From positions 434,001-498,000 of the forward strand of contig NZ_JARJNS010000004.1 in assembly GCF_030143245.1 (NCBI RefSeq): a stretch of DNA of 64,000 nucleotides, written 5' to 3'. Of the stretch, positions 54,032-62,431 are shown piece after piece. Made by a program: the position numbers and the translations under genes. This DNA is from Rhabdaerophilum sp. SD176 (GTDB lineage Bacteria > Pseudomonadota > Alphaproteobacteria > Rhizobiales > Beijerinckiaceae). Every line of letters begins with the position of its first letter. Position 1 is the first letter of the stretch. The notes beneath the pieces are model-generated. The model was not told the DNA's origin and searched no databases. It saw nothing but the letters and a program-made list of their open reading frames with translations.

Positions 54032-54421
54032 TCAGTCCACGCGGACCCAGTTCACGCTGCGGCACACGAGGCCCGCCAGTGCGCAACCCTCGGTGATCAT
54101 CTGTTTCCCGTTGATCAGCACCTTGCCGGAATAGCTCTTGCCGTCTTCCGGGTTGAACGCCTTGCCGACCCAGCGATTGTCACCATTCGGCTTCATGTCG
54201 AAAAAGACGCGCTGGCCCACTTTTGCCGGGCCGGATGTTTCCTTCAGCCAGATGATCGACCCACAGGACGCATCACCGCATTTCGAGAAGCGGACCCGGC
54301 TCGCATTCGTATCCGTGCGCTGCCAGGTGCCCTGGAGCTCATTGGCCATGACCGGGGTGGCCATGAGGCCAAGGCCCGAAGCCATCGTGGCAGCCAGTAG
54401 CATTGCGTGGGCGTTTCGCAT
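54032..54421 (-). CDS. DUF2147 family exported protein
   Basis: A 129-residue protein with a signal peptide (about 1-26, ending VMAN) and the DUF2147 fold: LQGTWQRTDTNASRVRFSKCG, SIIWLKETSGPAKVGQRVFFDMK, NPEDGKSYSGKVLINGKQMITEGCALAGLVCRSVNWVR. This family is periplasmic and of unknown function. AGGGAGA precedes the start. Confidence 0.88.
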   Translation of the reverse strand: MRNAHAMLLAATMASGLGLMATPVMANELQGTWQRTDTNASRVRFSKCGDASCGSIIWLKETSGPAKVGQRVFFDMKPNGDNRWVGKAFNPEDGKSYSGKVLINGKQMITEGCALAGLVCRSVNWVRVD

Positions 54422-54800
54422 GGTCAGATTCTCCCTGTTTGAATTTGTTCTTATGAGATCAGTTCACATATAAACAAAAAAACGTCAAGGGCCTCGTCAG
54501 ATGGCCGCGCGAGGCCGCGTCAGGGCGTCAATCTTGGGAATGGTTGAGAGAAGCTTCCGGAAAGGAATCTTGCCTGAAGCTGAATCCTTGATTCCAATAG
54601 GGAAATCAGGATTTCAGCCTTAGCGGAGCGTGAATGCCGGACAGGCTGGTAATTTCGGAAACGTGTCGTTAGGCACATCGATTCAGGGGTTCTTTGAAAG
54701 TTTGCTTCAAATTTGACGCATCGAAGGCAACGACATGGCTCAAGGCCAGCAGATCCTTCGATCAGGGCAGTCGTCAACAGAAGTGATACAGGGGGCTACA
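54422..54800. other. Divergent intergenic region
   Basis: 379 bases. The DUF2147 side is AT-rich (minus strand TTGACG followed by a T tract and GTTTATATG) and probably carries its promoter. An in-frame ATG at 54735 would extend the Sel1 protein. No RNA gene is recognised. Confidence 0.5.
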
Positions 54801-55049
54801 ATGGGTATGGTGCAGCAAATCAATGCAGCCGGCGAACCGGAACTGAACTTCTTCGAAATGGGCGTCAACTATGCCTGCGGCCGGGCCGGCACTTTCGATC
54901 TGGTCGAGGCGCACAAGTGGTTCAATATCGCCGCTCTGCGTGGCGATACAGAAGCCGCCCGGCGCCGGCAGGAAATCGCCGCCGAACTGAGCGCGGCCGA
55001 GATTGCGGCTGCACAGCGCCGCGCCCGGGAATGGCTGTCGATCCATTGA
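54801..55049 (+). CDS. Small Sel1-like repeat protein
   Basis: About 82 residues from ATG 54801 (preceded by AGGGGG) or 104 from 54735. The core is one Sel1-type unit, FFEMGVNYACGRAGTFDLVEAHKWFNIAALRGDTEAARRR, with C-terminal helices rich in Ala/Glu/Arg. No signal peptide. Single-unit Sel1 proteins of this size are common in rhizobia; a cytosolic binding role is possible. It ends 139 bases before tRNA-Ser. Confidence 0.75.
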   Translation: MGMVQQINAAGEPELNFFEMGVNYACGRAGTFDLVEAHKWFNIAALRGDTEAARRRQEIAAELSAAEIAAAQRRAREWLSIH

Positions 55050-55188
55050 CGCCGTGGGTCTTAAGCCCGCAACGGGGGTGCTTCCTGGCGCCCCTTTTGC
55101 TGTGCGGACCAATCCTTCCGCCTCGGATTGCGGCTTGAACTCCAGCCCGCCCTCGGGCATAGAGCGTCCTCGCTGCTTCGGCAGCGCC

Positions 55189-55280
55189 GGAGACGTGGCC
55201 GAGAGGCTGAAGGCACTCGTTTGCTAAATGAGCATACCTCGAAAGGGGTATCGAGGGTTCGAATCCCTCCGTCTCCGCCA
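55189..55280 (+). tRNA. tRNA-Ser (GCU)
   Basis: 92 bases with acceptor GGAGACG/CGTCTCC, anticodon loop TTGCTAA (GCT), a long variable arm (ATACCTCGAAAGGGGTAT), T-arm GAGGGTTCGAATCCCTC, discriminator G and encoded CCA. Its 3' end is followed, 172 bases on, by a tyrosine recombinase gene, so it is the likely integration site. Confidence 0.97.
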
Positions 55281-55343
55281 TTTTTGCCTTCAATCGTTGA
55301 TAATGCTATAGATTTTGGCCTGTTCAGCTCTCGTGAGCCCGAT

Positions 55344-55391
55344 TGGTCAAAATCATGGTCAAAATCCTGGTTAAAATCCTGGTCAAAATTC
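55344..55391 (+). repeat. Four 12-bp direct repeats before the integrase gene
   Basis: TGGTCAAAATCA, TGGTCAAAATCC, TGGTTAAAATCC and TGGTCAAAATTC stand head to tail between the tRNA-Ser end and the recombinase start. Direct arrays of this size at an attL are typical arm-binding sites for integrase or excisionase, or iterons. Confidence 0.85.
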
Positions 55392-55452
55392 CCATCTCCG
55401 GCAGTGTTTCCGGCGTCTCTGCTCGGCATGCTTCAAGCCGGGGAGGCCGCTG

Positions 55453-57309
55453 ATGGGGCGCTCGAAAAAATCGAGCCCGACATATCTGCACCGGCGCGCA
55501 GATACGGGCGACTATGTTTACCTCAGAGCGATTCCGGCCCGCTTTCGTCCCTATTTCGTGGGTGAGGTCAGGCTTGGCTGGGCACAGCGCAGCTATGCGA
55601 TCAAAGGGCAGGGCACCATAAAGATCAGCTTGGGCACCGATGACGTCACGCTTGCCTGTGAGCGTGCGCTTAAAATTCGTAGCCAGGTCGAACCGCTGAT
55701 CGCGGCCCTGAAGCGCAAGCCTTCGGCGAGGGTTGCGGCGCCGTCGCCACAACTTGTGCCCCGGCTACCGCCCGAAGTCATTCGGGGCATTGGCGACCGG
55801 ATCTATGCCGAGCTTCTCGCTACTGACGACGAGGCGACTCTCTATCCCGAGCGGGATATCTATGGTCTGGCGGAGGTGGCTGGGCAGGAGGGCGAGATCC
55901 TCGACCCGCGCGATTCAAGCTATGGCGGAAGGATCGACGACGCTTACGAGACGCTCCTCGCGGCCGCGCGCCGTGACCTTGCCGCAGTCGACATCACACC
56001 CGTTGAGGAAACCGTCACGCTCGAATTCGACGACGGCCCTTTCCTCGCGAAATCCATCGTTGATAGCGAACTTGAGCGATGCGGCATCGCGATCCTGCCA
56101 GGGCATCCCGATCGAAGGGTGCTGGCGCTGACAATCCTTCGTACGCGCGTTCGGGCCTATGAGGATCTCTTGGCTCGCCGGCAGGGTAAGCCAGTTCCAA
56201 CACCAGCGCAGCCAGAAGCCATTCTGCCGCGCCCTGACGCTGATGGCCCCACTCTGACCCAACTTGCCGAGCGATTTCTGGCCGAGGTGGACCTGCCGGC
56301 GAAGACAAAGCAGCTTTATCGCCGCTATCTCCTGATGTTCGCAGAGTTCAGGGGAGATCGCGCCGCCAAGCTGGTCACGGCGCAGGATATGATCGCGTTC
56401 CGAAACCTACTGCTCCGGCTGCCGACGATCGTGCCAAGGGCGATGGCCGGTGCCTCTCCAGAGGCCCTTGCGGAATGGGCCGATCAAACACCGGGAACAC
56501 CGCGTTTGTCACCACAAACGGTGAAGAATCGCGGCCTTGGTGCCGTGTCGTCGATGTTTGCGTGGGCGGTTGACGGGATGATCCTCGAGGTCAATCCTCG
56601 TCTTGGTGTGCGCGTTAAGAATGCAGAAGGGACGAAGCTCAAGAGGCTGCCTTACACGATGGATCAACTCGCCCGGATTTTTGCGATGCCGATCTATTGT
56701 GATCCCACCATTCGGCCGAAGGGCGGGGGAGGGGAGGCCGCAGTTTGGCTGCCTCTGCTCGCCCTTTTTACAGGTGCTCGCCTGGAAGAGTTGGCGCAGC
56801 TTCGCGTGGTGGATGTGCAGCGCCTCGAAGGCGTCGATGTTCTGGACCTCATGATCATCGATGATGATCCGATCGCCTCGACCAAGCGCAAGACGAAAAG
56901 CTCTCGCCGACTAGTGCCGATCCATCAGAAGCTCATCGAACTCGGGTTCCTCACCTATTGCGCAGCAATGAAGCGGAATGGTGAGACTCGCTTGTTTCCC
57001 GCCGTTACCTCTGCCTCAACCGAGAAATCCGCCGGGTTTTCCAAATGGTGGCGACGTTATTCACGAGCTTATAGTGAGATCAGTGGTGCCGAATTCGTAT
57101 TTCACTCGTTCCGACACTTGTTCACCGATAAGCTGTTGGAAGTCACCGAAGACGAAAGGCTCCGTTTGCGCGTCACGGGACATGCGAATACCAGCATGAA
57201 CGCGAAGTATGGTCGCGGCCACGAGATCGGAAAAATAAACGAGATAGTTCAAAGGGTTGAGTTCCGGGGGCTCGACTTCAGCCATATCAGATTGCCGACC
57301 TATGCTTGA
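55453..57309 (+). CDS. Tyrosine-type site-specific integrase
   Basis: A 618-residue recombinase, longer than usual (about 400). Residues 1-80 resemble the N-terminal DUF6538-like domain (YLHRRADTGDYVYLRAIP). A core-binding SAM-like region follows (about 270-390), then the catalytic domain with R443 in FTGARLEELAQLRVVDV, a Lys in KSSRRLVPIH, H551 and R554 in FHSFRHLF, H577 in GHANTSMNAKYG and nucleophile Y586. GGGGAGG precedes the start. Its place behind tRNA-Ser and the 12-bp repeats says it integrates an island there; the island extends right. No excisionase or transfer genes are visible. Confidence 0.93.
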   Translation: MGRSKKSSPTYLHRRADTGDYVYLRAIPARFRPYFVGEVRLGWAQRSYAIKGQGTIKISLGTDDVTLACERALKIRSQVEPLIAALKRKPSARVAAPSPQLVPRLPPEVIRGIGDRIYAELLATDDEATLYPERDIYGLAEVAGQEGEILDPRDSSYGGRIDDAYETLLAAARRDLAAVDITPVEETVTLEFDDGPFLAKSIVDSELERCGIAILPGHPDRRVLALTILRTRVRAYEDLLARRQGKPVPTPAQPEAILPRPDADGPTLTQLAERFLAEVDLPAKTKQLYRRYLLMFAEFRGDRAAKLVTAQDMIAFRNLLLRLPTIVPRAMAGASPEALAEWADQTPGTPRLSPQTVKNRGLGAVSSMFAWAVDGMILEVNPRLGVRVKNAEGTKLKRLPYTMDQLARIFAMPIYCDPTIRPKGGGGEAAVWLPLLALFTGARLEELAQLRVVDVQRLEGVDVLDLMIIDDDPIASTKRKTKSSRRLVPIHQKLIELGFLTYCAAMKRNGETRLFPAVTSASTEKSAGFSKWWRRYSRAYSEISGAEFVFHSFRHLFTDKLLEVTEDERLRLRVTGHANTSMNAKYGRGHEIGKINEIVQRVEFRGLDFSHIRLPTYA

Positions 57310-57643
57310 TTTTTGGCCTAAGCTGAATGAGCTGGCCCTGTTGTTCGCTCGAAATCGGGTCAACAAGATGTCCCAGCTTCGCAGTGAAACCTGCCGATCC
57401 GGATTGCGCCGCCATTTCGGTCGTTTGGCTAGCACGAGGAGTCCATCCGAAACCGGACATTTGTTTCGGCACTGTCCGTGCGACAGGTATAAAGGGCTTA
57501 CGGTCGCCCACGACGCTAATCACCCAAGAGCACAGCACAATCGACGGGCCGCCTGAGGCCCGATGTCGGATACCGGAGACTTTGGCCGCGATCCGCAATC
57601 AACGGGCCGCGCCATTCGGACAGGGGCTCTGGGAAAAAAGGAG
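57310..57643. other. Gap after the integrase
   Basis: 334 bases of lower GC than the flanks with no convincing gene. Both strands have open frames, but their products are low-quality and lack ribosome sites. No copy of the tRNA-Ser 3' end is found here. Confidence 0.5.
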
Positions 57644-58819
57644 CTACTCGACGAGTACGCCGCCTGGGGGCAAGGGTTCGCTGATCTGGGTCGGGATGGT
57701 GACAATCAGTTCAGCGGCCCGGGTCGTACCGCCGATGATTGCAGCCACAGGGTTTTCGATACCATCGCGTGGGTTCAGTTCTTGGCCAGCAGCAAGCCGT
57801 CGGCCGATAAGCTGCACGATCGCCGGGCTTTGCGCGAACTTGCCATGATTCAGCGGATCATCGGAGGAGACCCCCGACAGGTCGACAACCATCACGCCGG
57901 CTCGCTCAAGCCCGCTCCGGTAAGGCTCCTGGGTCGGATTGATCGCTCCGAGCCGCGCCTTGCTGCCCAGAAGCCAGCGTGAAGCCGAGAGGGCCTTGTC
58001 ATCCGTGGAGGTGAAAAGGACGATCGACGGCCTTGTCCTGGCGCTCCGGAGAATAGTCGCATGTGCCCTCGCGACATCGATATCGACATCAGGCGAGGCA
58101 AGCATGACGTCACGGATTTTCGGGTTGATACCTTTCCGGCGCACAACCATCTGGCGCAGGGTCTCGAGGGTCAGCCAGCCCCCCATTGAATGGGCGAGGA
58201 CCGTGACCTGCGCCACTTCAGGTGATGCAGCCAGTGCATCAAGCGCGGCTTCCAGCCCATCGCGCGCCAGAGCGGCGCTCTCCCGGTCATAAGGATAGGC
58301 GCGTGCCGAACCCCAAGAGGCCCAGCTGAACAAAACCGGCGTGACCGCCGCACCGCTGTCCTGAACGATCTGCGCGAAACGGAAGGTCGCCTCGTCAAAG
58401 CGTGTATTGTAGCCATGGACAAACAGCAGCACGTGCCGGTCCGGCTGTGCGGCCAGCCTGTTTCGTAGCCGCTTGGTGAAGCCAGGCCTGTCCAACGGCT
58501 CAAAGGCCCTGAGCTGGAAGTGGCGTCCCGGGTCCGGCTCCCCCGAAGGCCATTGGATCTCGCCGATTGTTCGATTTTTGGGGATCGACAGGGCCAGCCG
58601 GGCAAACTGGGGCACGTCGTTCCGCTCACCGGAAAAACGCAGGCCGGGATCGGCCGACGGCTTGCGTGTGGCGATCGCGAAGATCTCCAGCGGAATACCG
58701 GGCGTGCCGGTCGTGGATTCCGGGACCATCAGTCCGGGTTCCGGTCGCGAGGAACAGGCGCCTAGGAGGCCCAAGGCTAAAAGTGCCGCCATGGTCCGAC
58801 CGGCGAGGCATAACGACAT
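57644..58819 (-). CDS. Lipoprotein alpha/beta hydrolase (DUF900-like)
   Basis: A 391-residue predicted lipoprotein: GGAGGAACACC before the start, a hydrophobic N-terminus and a lipobox LLGAC (Cys at about 22). The hydrolase fold has the oxyanion turn VLLFVHGYNTRFDEATFR (about 130-147) and nucleophile elbow LAHSMGG (about 208). The class is widespread and includes esterases and lipases; substrate unknown. First of four minus-strand genes after the integrase gap. Confidence 0.82.
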   Translation of the reverse strand: MSLCLAGRTMAALLALGLLGACSSRPEPGLMVPESTTGTPGIPLEIFAIATRKPSADPGLRFSGERNDVPQFARLALSIPKNRTIGEIQWPSGEPDPGRHFQLRAFEPLDRPGFTKRLRNRLAAQPDRHVLLFVHGYNTRFDEATFRFAQIVQDSGAAVTPVLFSWASWGSARAYPYDRESAALARDGLEAALDALAASPEVAQVTVLAHSMGGWLTLETLRQMVVRRKGINPKIRDVMLASPDVDIDVARAHATILRSARTRPSIVLFTSTDDKALSASRWLLGSKARLGAINPTQEPYRSGLERAGVMVVDLSGVSSDDPLNHGKFAQSPAIVQLIGRRLAAGQELNPRDGIENPVAAIIGGTTRAAELIVTIPTQISEPLPPGGVLVE

Positions 58820-58861
58820 GGCGGTGTTCCTCCGGAAGACAGAGCCGGGGCTGGAATGTGA

Positions 58862-59410
58862 TCAGCCCTTGATCTGCGCCTTCACGGTCGGCATCAGCAG
58901 CGCCTTGCGGTTTTTCTTGCAAGCGGCTTCCGTTGCCTGCTCGATCCTCGCAAAGCCCTTGGTATCGATGCGCGGCTGGCTCTTCTCTGACGCGACAAAT
59001 CCGGCGATCCAGGCGCTAAGGAGAAACTGTCCTTCGGCCTCGCTCGCCCGGTAATCGGCGCAGGACACCTTTGCGATATCGATGCTCAGCGGGCCACCCG
59101 GTGCAGATCCCGGATTGCGGGAGGCAGCCTCGATCAGGCTCATCACACGCTGGTCCCGGTTACGCGCACACCATTGTTCCATCGTCGCGATGTTGGTCCG
59201 CATGATTCGCAGGTTGATCTCCGTCTGGCCTTCCTTCTGGTTGAACCAGCCACTCATCCACGCAATGAAGTCCCGCCGCATTTCAGGTGCCATCGTCGCG
59301 TAGTCGATGCAGGTGACCTTGCTCATGTCCAGCGTGACTTGCGCCTGTGCCGGTGCGGCCATCACGACGGGGGCGAGAAGGCAAAGGGACCTGAGAAACC
59401 TGAACATCAT
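58862..59410 (-). CDS. Exported protein with two HdeA-like repeats
   Basis: A 182-residue protein with a signal peptide (about 2-23, ending AQAQ) and two similar halves: VTLDMSKVTCIDY with a C-terminal helix ending WCARN, and LSIDIAKVSCADY with a helix ending ACKKN. Each half has the paired cysteines, aromatic and helical pattern of HdeA/HdeB, periplasmic acid-stress chaperones, which normally have one such unit. Tandem duplication is unusual. The start at 59410 follows GGAG; a second ATG is immediately next. Confidence 0.8.
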   Translation of the reverse strand: MMFRFLRSLCLLAPVVMAAPAQAQVTLDMSKVTCIDYATMAPEMRRDFIAWMSGWFNQKEGQTEINLRIMRTNIATMEQWCARNRDQRVMSLIEAASRNPGSAPGGPLSIDIAKVSCADYRASEAEGQFLLSAWIAGFVASEKSQPRIDTKGFARIEQATEAACKKNRKALLMPTVKAQIKG

Positions 59411-59501
59411 GAAGTCAACTCCTGCGCTATGTCGATCCGGCCCGAAAGGGGCGGCAATCGGACAATAGGCTGTCGGGCGCGGCGCGACTTGCCATTTGAC
59501 G

Positions 59502-61823
59502 TCAGGGGCGGCTGAGTCGCTGCTCCAACTGGCGGATGCCGGGATCGTCTGGCCGCAACCGGGCCAGGCGTGCGGCCAGCGCCCGGGCCGCCTCGTTGTC
59601 GCCGCGGCGGATTGCATCCTGGAATAGGGCCCCGGCGAGATCGAGATCGCCGGGGAAAAGGCCTGAGCCCTTGCGCAGGATTTCGCGAGCCTGATCCGGC
59701 TGCCCTGCCGACTGGAGGGCCAGGGCGTAGGCATAGAGATGACGCGCCTGTGGCTGACGATGCTCAGCAGCGATCCGGAACTCCGTCAGCGCATCTGAAG
59801 GCTTGCCGGAGCGCAACAGAGACAGTCCAAGCGCGTAGCGTGCGGCCGCGGCATCGGGATCGCGCGCGAGGGCGGCGCGCAGGATCGAGCCGGCCTCCGT
59901 CTCACGGCCTGTCCGGCGCAGAAGATCCGCGAGATTGATGGCCGTTGCGGCGGAACCGGGGTCCAGCCGCCATGCCGCACGATACTCGGCTTCAGCATCG
60001 GCGATGCGCCCCCGCTTCAGAAACAGCACGGCAAGGGCCATGCGGGCCTCTGGCCTGTCGAGATGCGCTGTTTCGGCAGCCTCCGCCTCACGGAGTGCCG
60101 CCATGAGCCGGCCGGCATCCGGTGGTGCCAGTGTATCGGGCCTGAGATCCGCCAGCGCGATGGCGGCGGCGATCCTGACGACTCGGATCGGATCCGCAAG
60201 GCTGGGGAGGAGACGCTGACGCCTGATCTCCACCGGCAATGATTCGTGCTCCCGGATCGCCGTGGCTCGTACCAGCGGATCGGAATCCGCCAAGGCGATG
60301 GCAAGAACCCGGGCAGTGCCCAGCGCCGGCCAGTTGCCCAATTCGGCAAGCGCCGTTGCCCGCGCGGTGGCCGGTTGAGCCGGGTCGATGGCCAGAGCCT
60401 GGAGGACAAGGCGTGCGCCCGGATCGCCGGCCCGAGAATCGTGAAAGGCCTCCCCGAAGGCCTGGAAGCCCTTGCGGGGTGGCCCGTGCAGGCGCTCGAG
60501 TGCAGCCGCGGCCCAGATGGCCGGCTTGTCGGCATGGCAGGCCTGGCAGGTATTCGGTGTTCCCAGCCGGGCTGTCTGGTCTGGCCGCGGGATTCGGAAC
60601 GAATGGTCGTGCCGCCGGTCGATCTGCATGTAGGTCCGGGCCGGCATGTGACAGGCGACACAATCCGGCGATCCGGGTCCGGTGACATGGCCGGTATGGG
60701 CGGGCACCGAAAAGCGCGCTGGCTCATGGCACTGGCCGCAAATCTCAGCCCGCCCGGCACGGAGCTTTCCGGCATGTGGATCATGGCAATGGCCGCAGGT
60801 CACGCCTTTCTGGAACATCAGGCTCTGCCGGAAGCTGTGATCATTGAACACCTCGTCTTTCATCTGGCCGTCATGCTCGAACAGGTCCGGCGCCAGCAAG
60901 ACGGGGCGATGGCCATCAAGGAAGGGCTGGCCAGGCTGCCAGCCAGCTTCAATCTGGCTGCGGCGGCTATGGCAACGGGCGCAGGTCTCGACTTCGGCCG
61001 AGGGGCCGGGAGGGCCCGTCAAGCCGGTTCTGCCGGACGCTGCGGGGAGGGGACCGACCCGCGGCTGCCCGGCCGGGAAGCCCTTCAATGGTTCCTCCCC
61101 CGGCGCTCCCCTGGCCGCCCAGCCGAGATGGCCTGCGGCCGGTCCGTGACAACTTTCGCAGCCGGCGCCCAGTTCACGCCAGCGGGTCTCGAACCGGTCT
61201 GCCTCCGGGCGATAGCCCTTCTCATACCCTGTCACATGACACTCGATGCACATGTGGTTTGCATTCTGCTGGAGGCCCAACCAATGCCGCGGATCTCCCG
61301 GGGCGATGGGTTCATCGCCATAGATTGCAAACCAGCGCTGCCCGCCATCAACGGCCGGCCGGCTGTCCCAGGCCCAAGGGAGCACCTGCAACCGCCCATC
61401 CGGCAGGGTGACGAGATACTGCTGGAGAGGCGTCCAGCCGAATGTATGCGAGAGCGTGAACCTCGCCGGCTGACCCGCCTTGTCCGAGGTTTCCACAAGA
61501 TATCTCCCCTGCTCGCGGAAGAAGCGGGCTGAGCTTCCCCCGGCAGAGGTGGTGGCATTGCCGAAATCGCCGAGCACGGCGCCGGGCCTGTCAATCGCGA
61601 ACATTGCATGGGCATGATGGGAGCCCGACCAAGCCTCGAATTGCGTGGCATGGCACCCGCGGCAGGCTCCGGAGCCCACGAAGCCCTGCTCTGCCGGCAG
61701 GTGGTTGGCAAGACGGTCCTGCGCTTTCGGCAACAAGGGCATCATTGCGAAAATCGCAACCCCAATCATGGCGATCGTCAATACGATCCAGACCGGCAAA
61801 TGGCGGGCAGTGGCATGGATCAT
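59502..61823 (-). CDS. Multiheme cytochrome c with HEAT/TPR-like repeats
   Basis: A 773-residue protein from the start at 61823, where a membrane helix (about 9-33) begins. Eight CxxCH heme sites are seen: CRGCH, CIECH, CESCH, CARCH, CGHCH, CGQCH, CVACH and CQACH, all in the first 440 residues. A HEAT-like region (about 470-590, ARATALAELGNWPALG, IRVVRIAAAIALADL) and TPR units follow (AEYRAAWRLDPGSAATAINLADLL, YALGLSLLRSGKPSDAL). Such octaheme/TPR cytochromes are periplasmic electron-transfer or hydroxylamine/nitrite-type enzymes or partners. The longer open frame to 62222 overlaps another gene and is rejected. Confidence 0.88.
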   Translation of the reverse strand: MIHATARHLPVWIVLTIAMIGVAIFAMMPLLPKAQDRLANHLPAEQGFVGSGACRGCHATQFEAWSGSHHAHAMFAIDRPGAVLGDFGNATTSAGGSSARFFREQGRYLVETSDKAGQPARFTLSHTFGWTPLQQYLVTLPDGRLQVLPWAWDSRPAVDGGQRWFAIYGDEPIAPGDPRHWLGLQQNANHMCIECHVTGYEKGYRPEADRFETRWRELGAGCESCHGPAAGHLGWAARGAPGEEPLKGFPAGQPRVGPLPAASGRTGLTGPPGPSAEVETCARCHSRRSQIEAGWQPGQPFLDGHRPVLLAPDLFEHDGQMKDEVFNDHSFRQSLMFQKGVTCGHCHDPHAGKLRAGRAEICGQCHEPARFSVPAHTGHVTGPGSPDCVACHMPARTYMQIDRRHDHSFRIPRPDQTARLGTPNTCQACHADKPAIWAAAALERLHGPPRKGFQAFGEAFHDSRAGDPGARLVLQALAIDPAQPATARATALAELGNWPALGTARVLAIALADSDPLVRATAIREHESLPVEIRRQRLLPSLADPIRVVRIAAAIALADLRPDTLAPPDAGRLMAALREAEAAETAHLDRPEARMALAVLFLKRGRIADAEAEYRAAWRLDPGSAATAINLADLLRRTGRETEAGSILRAALARDPDAAAARYALGLSLLRSGKPSDALTEFRIAAEHRQPQARHLYAYALALQSAGQPDQAREILRKGSGLFPGDLDLAGALFQDAIRRGDNEAARALAARLARLRPDDPGIRQLEQRLSRP

Positions 61824-61982
61824 GACGGGGCCATAGCGACCTTCGCTTGAGAACACGCCTACTTTCTGGTCCAGCCTTCCGCACTTCGCCAGCGCATCGC
61901 GCCATCTGGCGCCAAATGGCAAGCCGGGTGTCCGTCCCACCGATAGTCTCCGTGCAATTCTGATTTGCTCCGGAGCCTGCGA

Positions 61983-62390
61983 ATGTTGCCCAGACTTCTT
62001 GCCGCCGCCTGTGGGGGAGTATTGGCCCTTGGTGCGCTTTCGCTTGGTCCCGCCGGTCTTCCGGGCCGGGACGCAGTCGAGGCACGTCCAGCAGGCCCGG
62101 CCACGCGGCCGGCCGGCAGGCCCGGTGCCGCCCCAGCCCGGCGACCGGTCCATGTCCACCACCACCATCATCGGCCTCGCCCGATCATTGTCGCCCCCGT
62201 TCGGCCGCTTCCGGTTGTCCATCCCTGGTATTGGGGTCGCGTGGTGGCAGGCGTGACGATCGGAACGGTTATTGTGGTCACGGCCGCAGGGCTTGCGCCA
62301 AAGGCGCCGTCCTCAACACTTTGCTGGTTCTGGACCGATGACACCCAGCTGCGGGGCTACTGGGACTATTGCGTGCCGCCGACCTCCTGA
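61983..62390 (+). CDS. Small exported hypothetical protein with His-rich segment
   Basis: A 135-residue protein, divergent from the cytochrome. GGAG precedes ATG 61983, giving a signal peptide (MLPRLLAAACGGVLALGALSL). The middle is Pro/Arg-rich with HVHHHHH, then a hydrophobic helix VVAGVTIGTVIVVTAAGLA and a conserved-looking tail CWFWTDDTQLRGYWDYC. The tail is shared by many short rhizobial proteins of unknown role. A possible metal-binding periplasmic lipoprotein-like component. Confidence 0.65.
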   Translation: MLPRLLAAACGGVLALGALSLGPAGLPGRDAVEARPAGPATRPAGRPGAAPARRPVHVHHHHHRPRPIIVAPVRPLPVVHPWYWGRVVAGVTIGTVIVVTAAGLAPKAPSSTLCWFWTDDTQLRGYWDYCVPPTS

Positions 62391-62431
62391 GCCGCCCGTC
62401 AATCAAGAGAATTCAAGAAGGGAGTTCCGCC

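Noticed and set aside
57563-57982. Plus-strand 139-codon frame after the integrase
   Set aside because: Mostly antisense to the hydrolase gene and low-quality product.
61824-62222. Upstream extension of the multiheme cytochrome
   Set aside because: Arg/Gly-rich, overlaps the divergent exported protein whose start has a ribosome site; the membrane helix begins at 61823.
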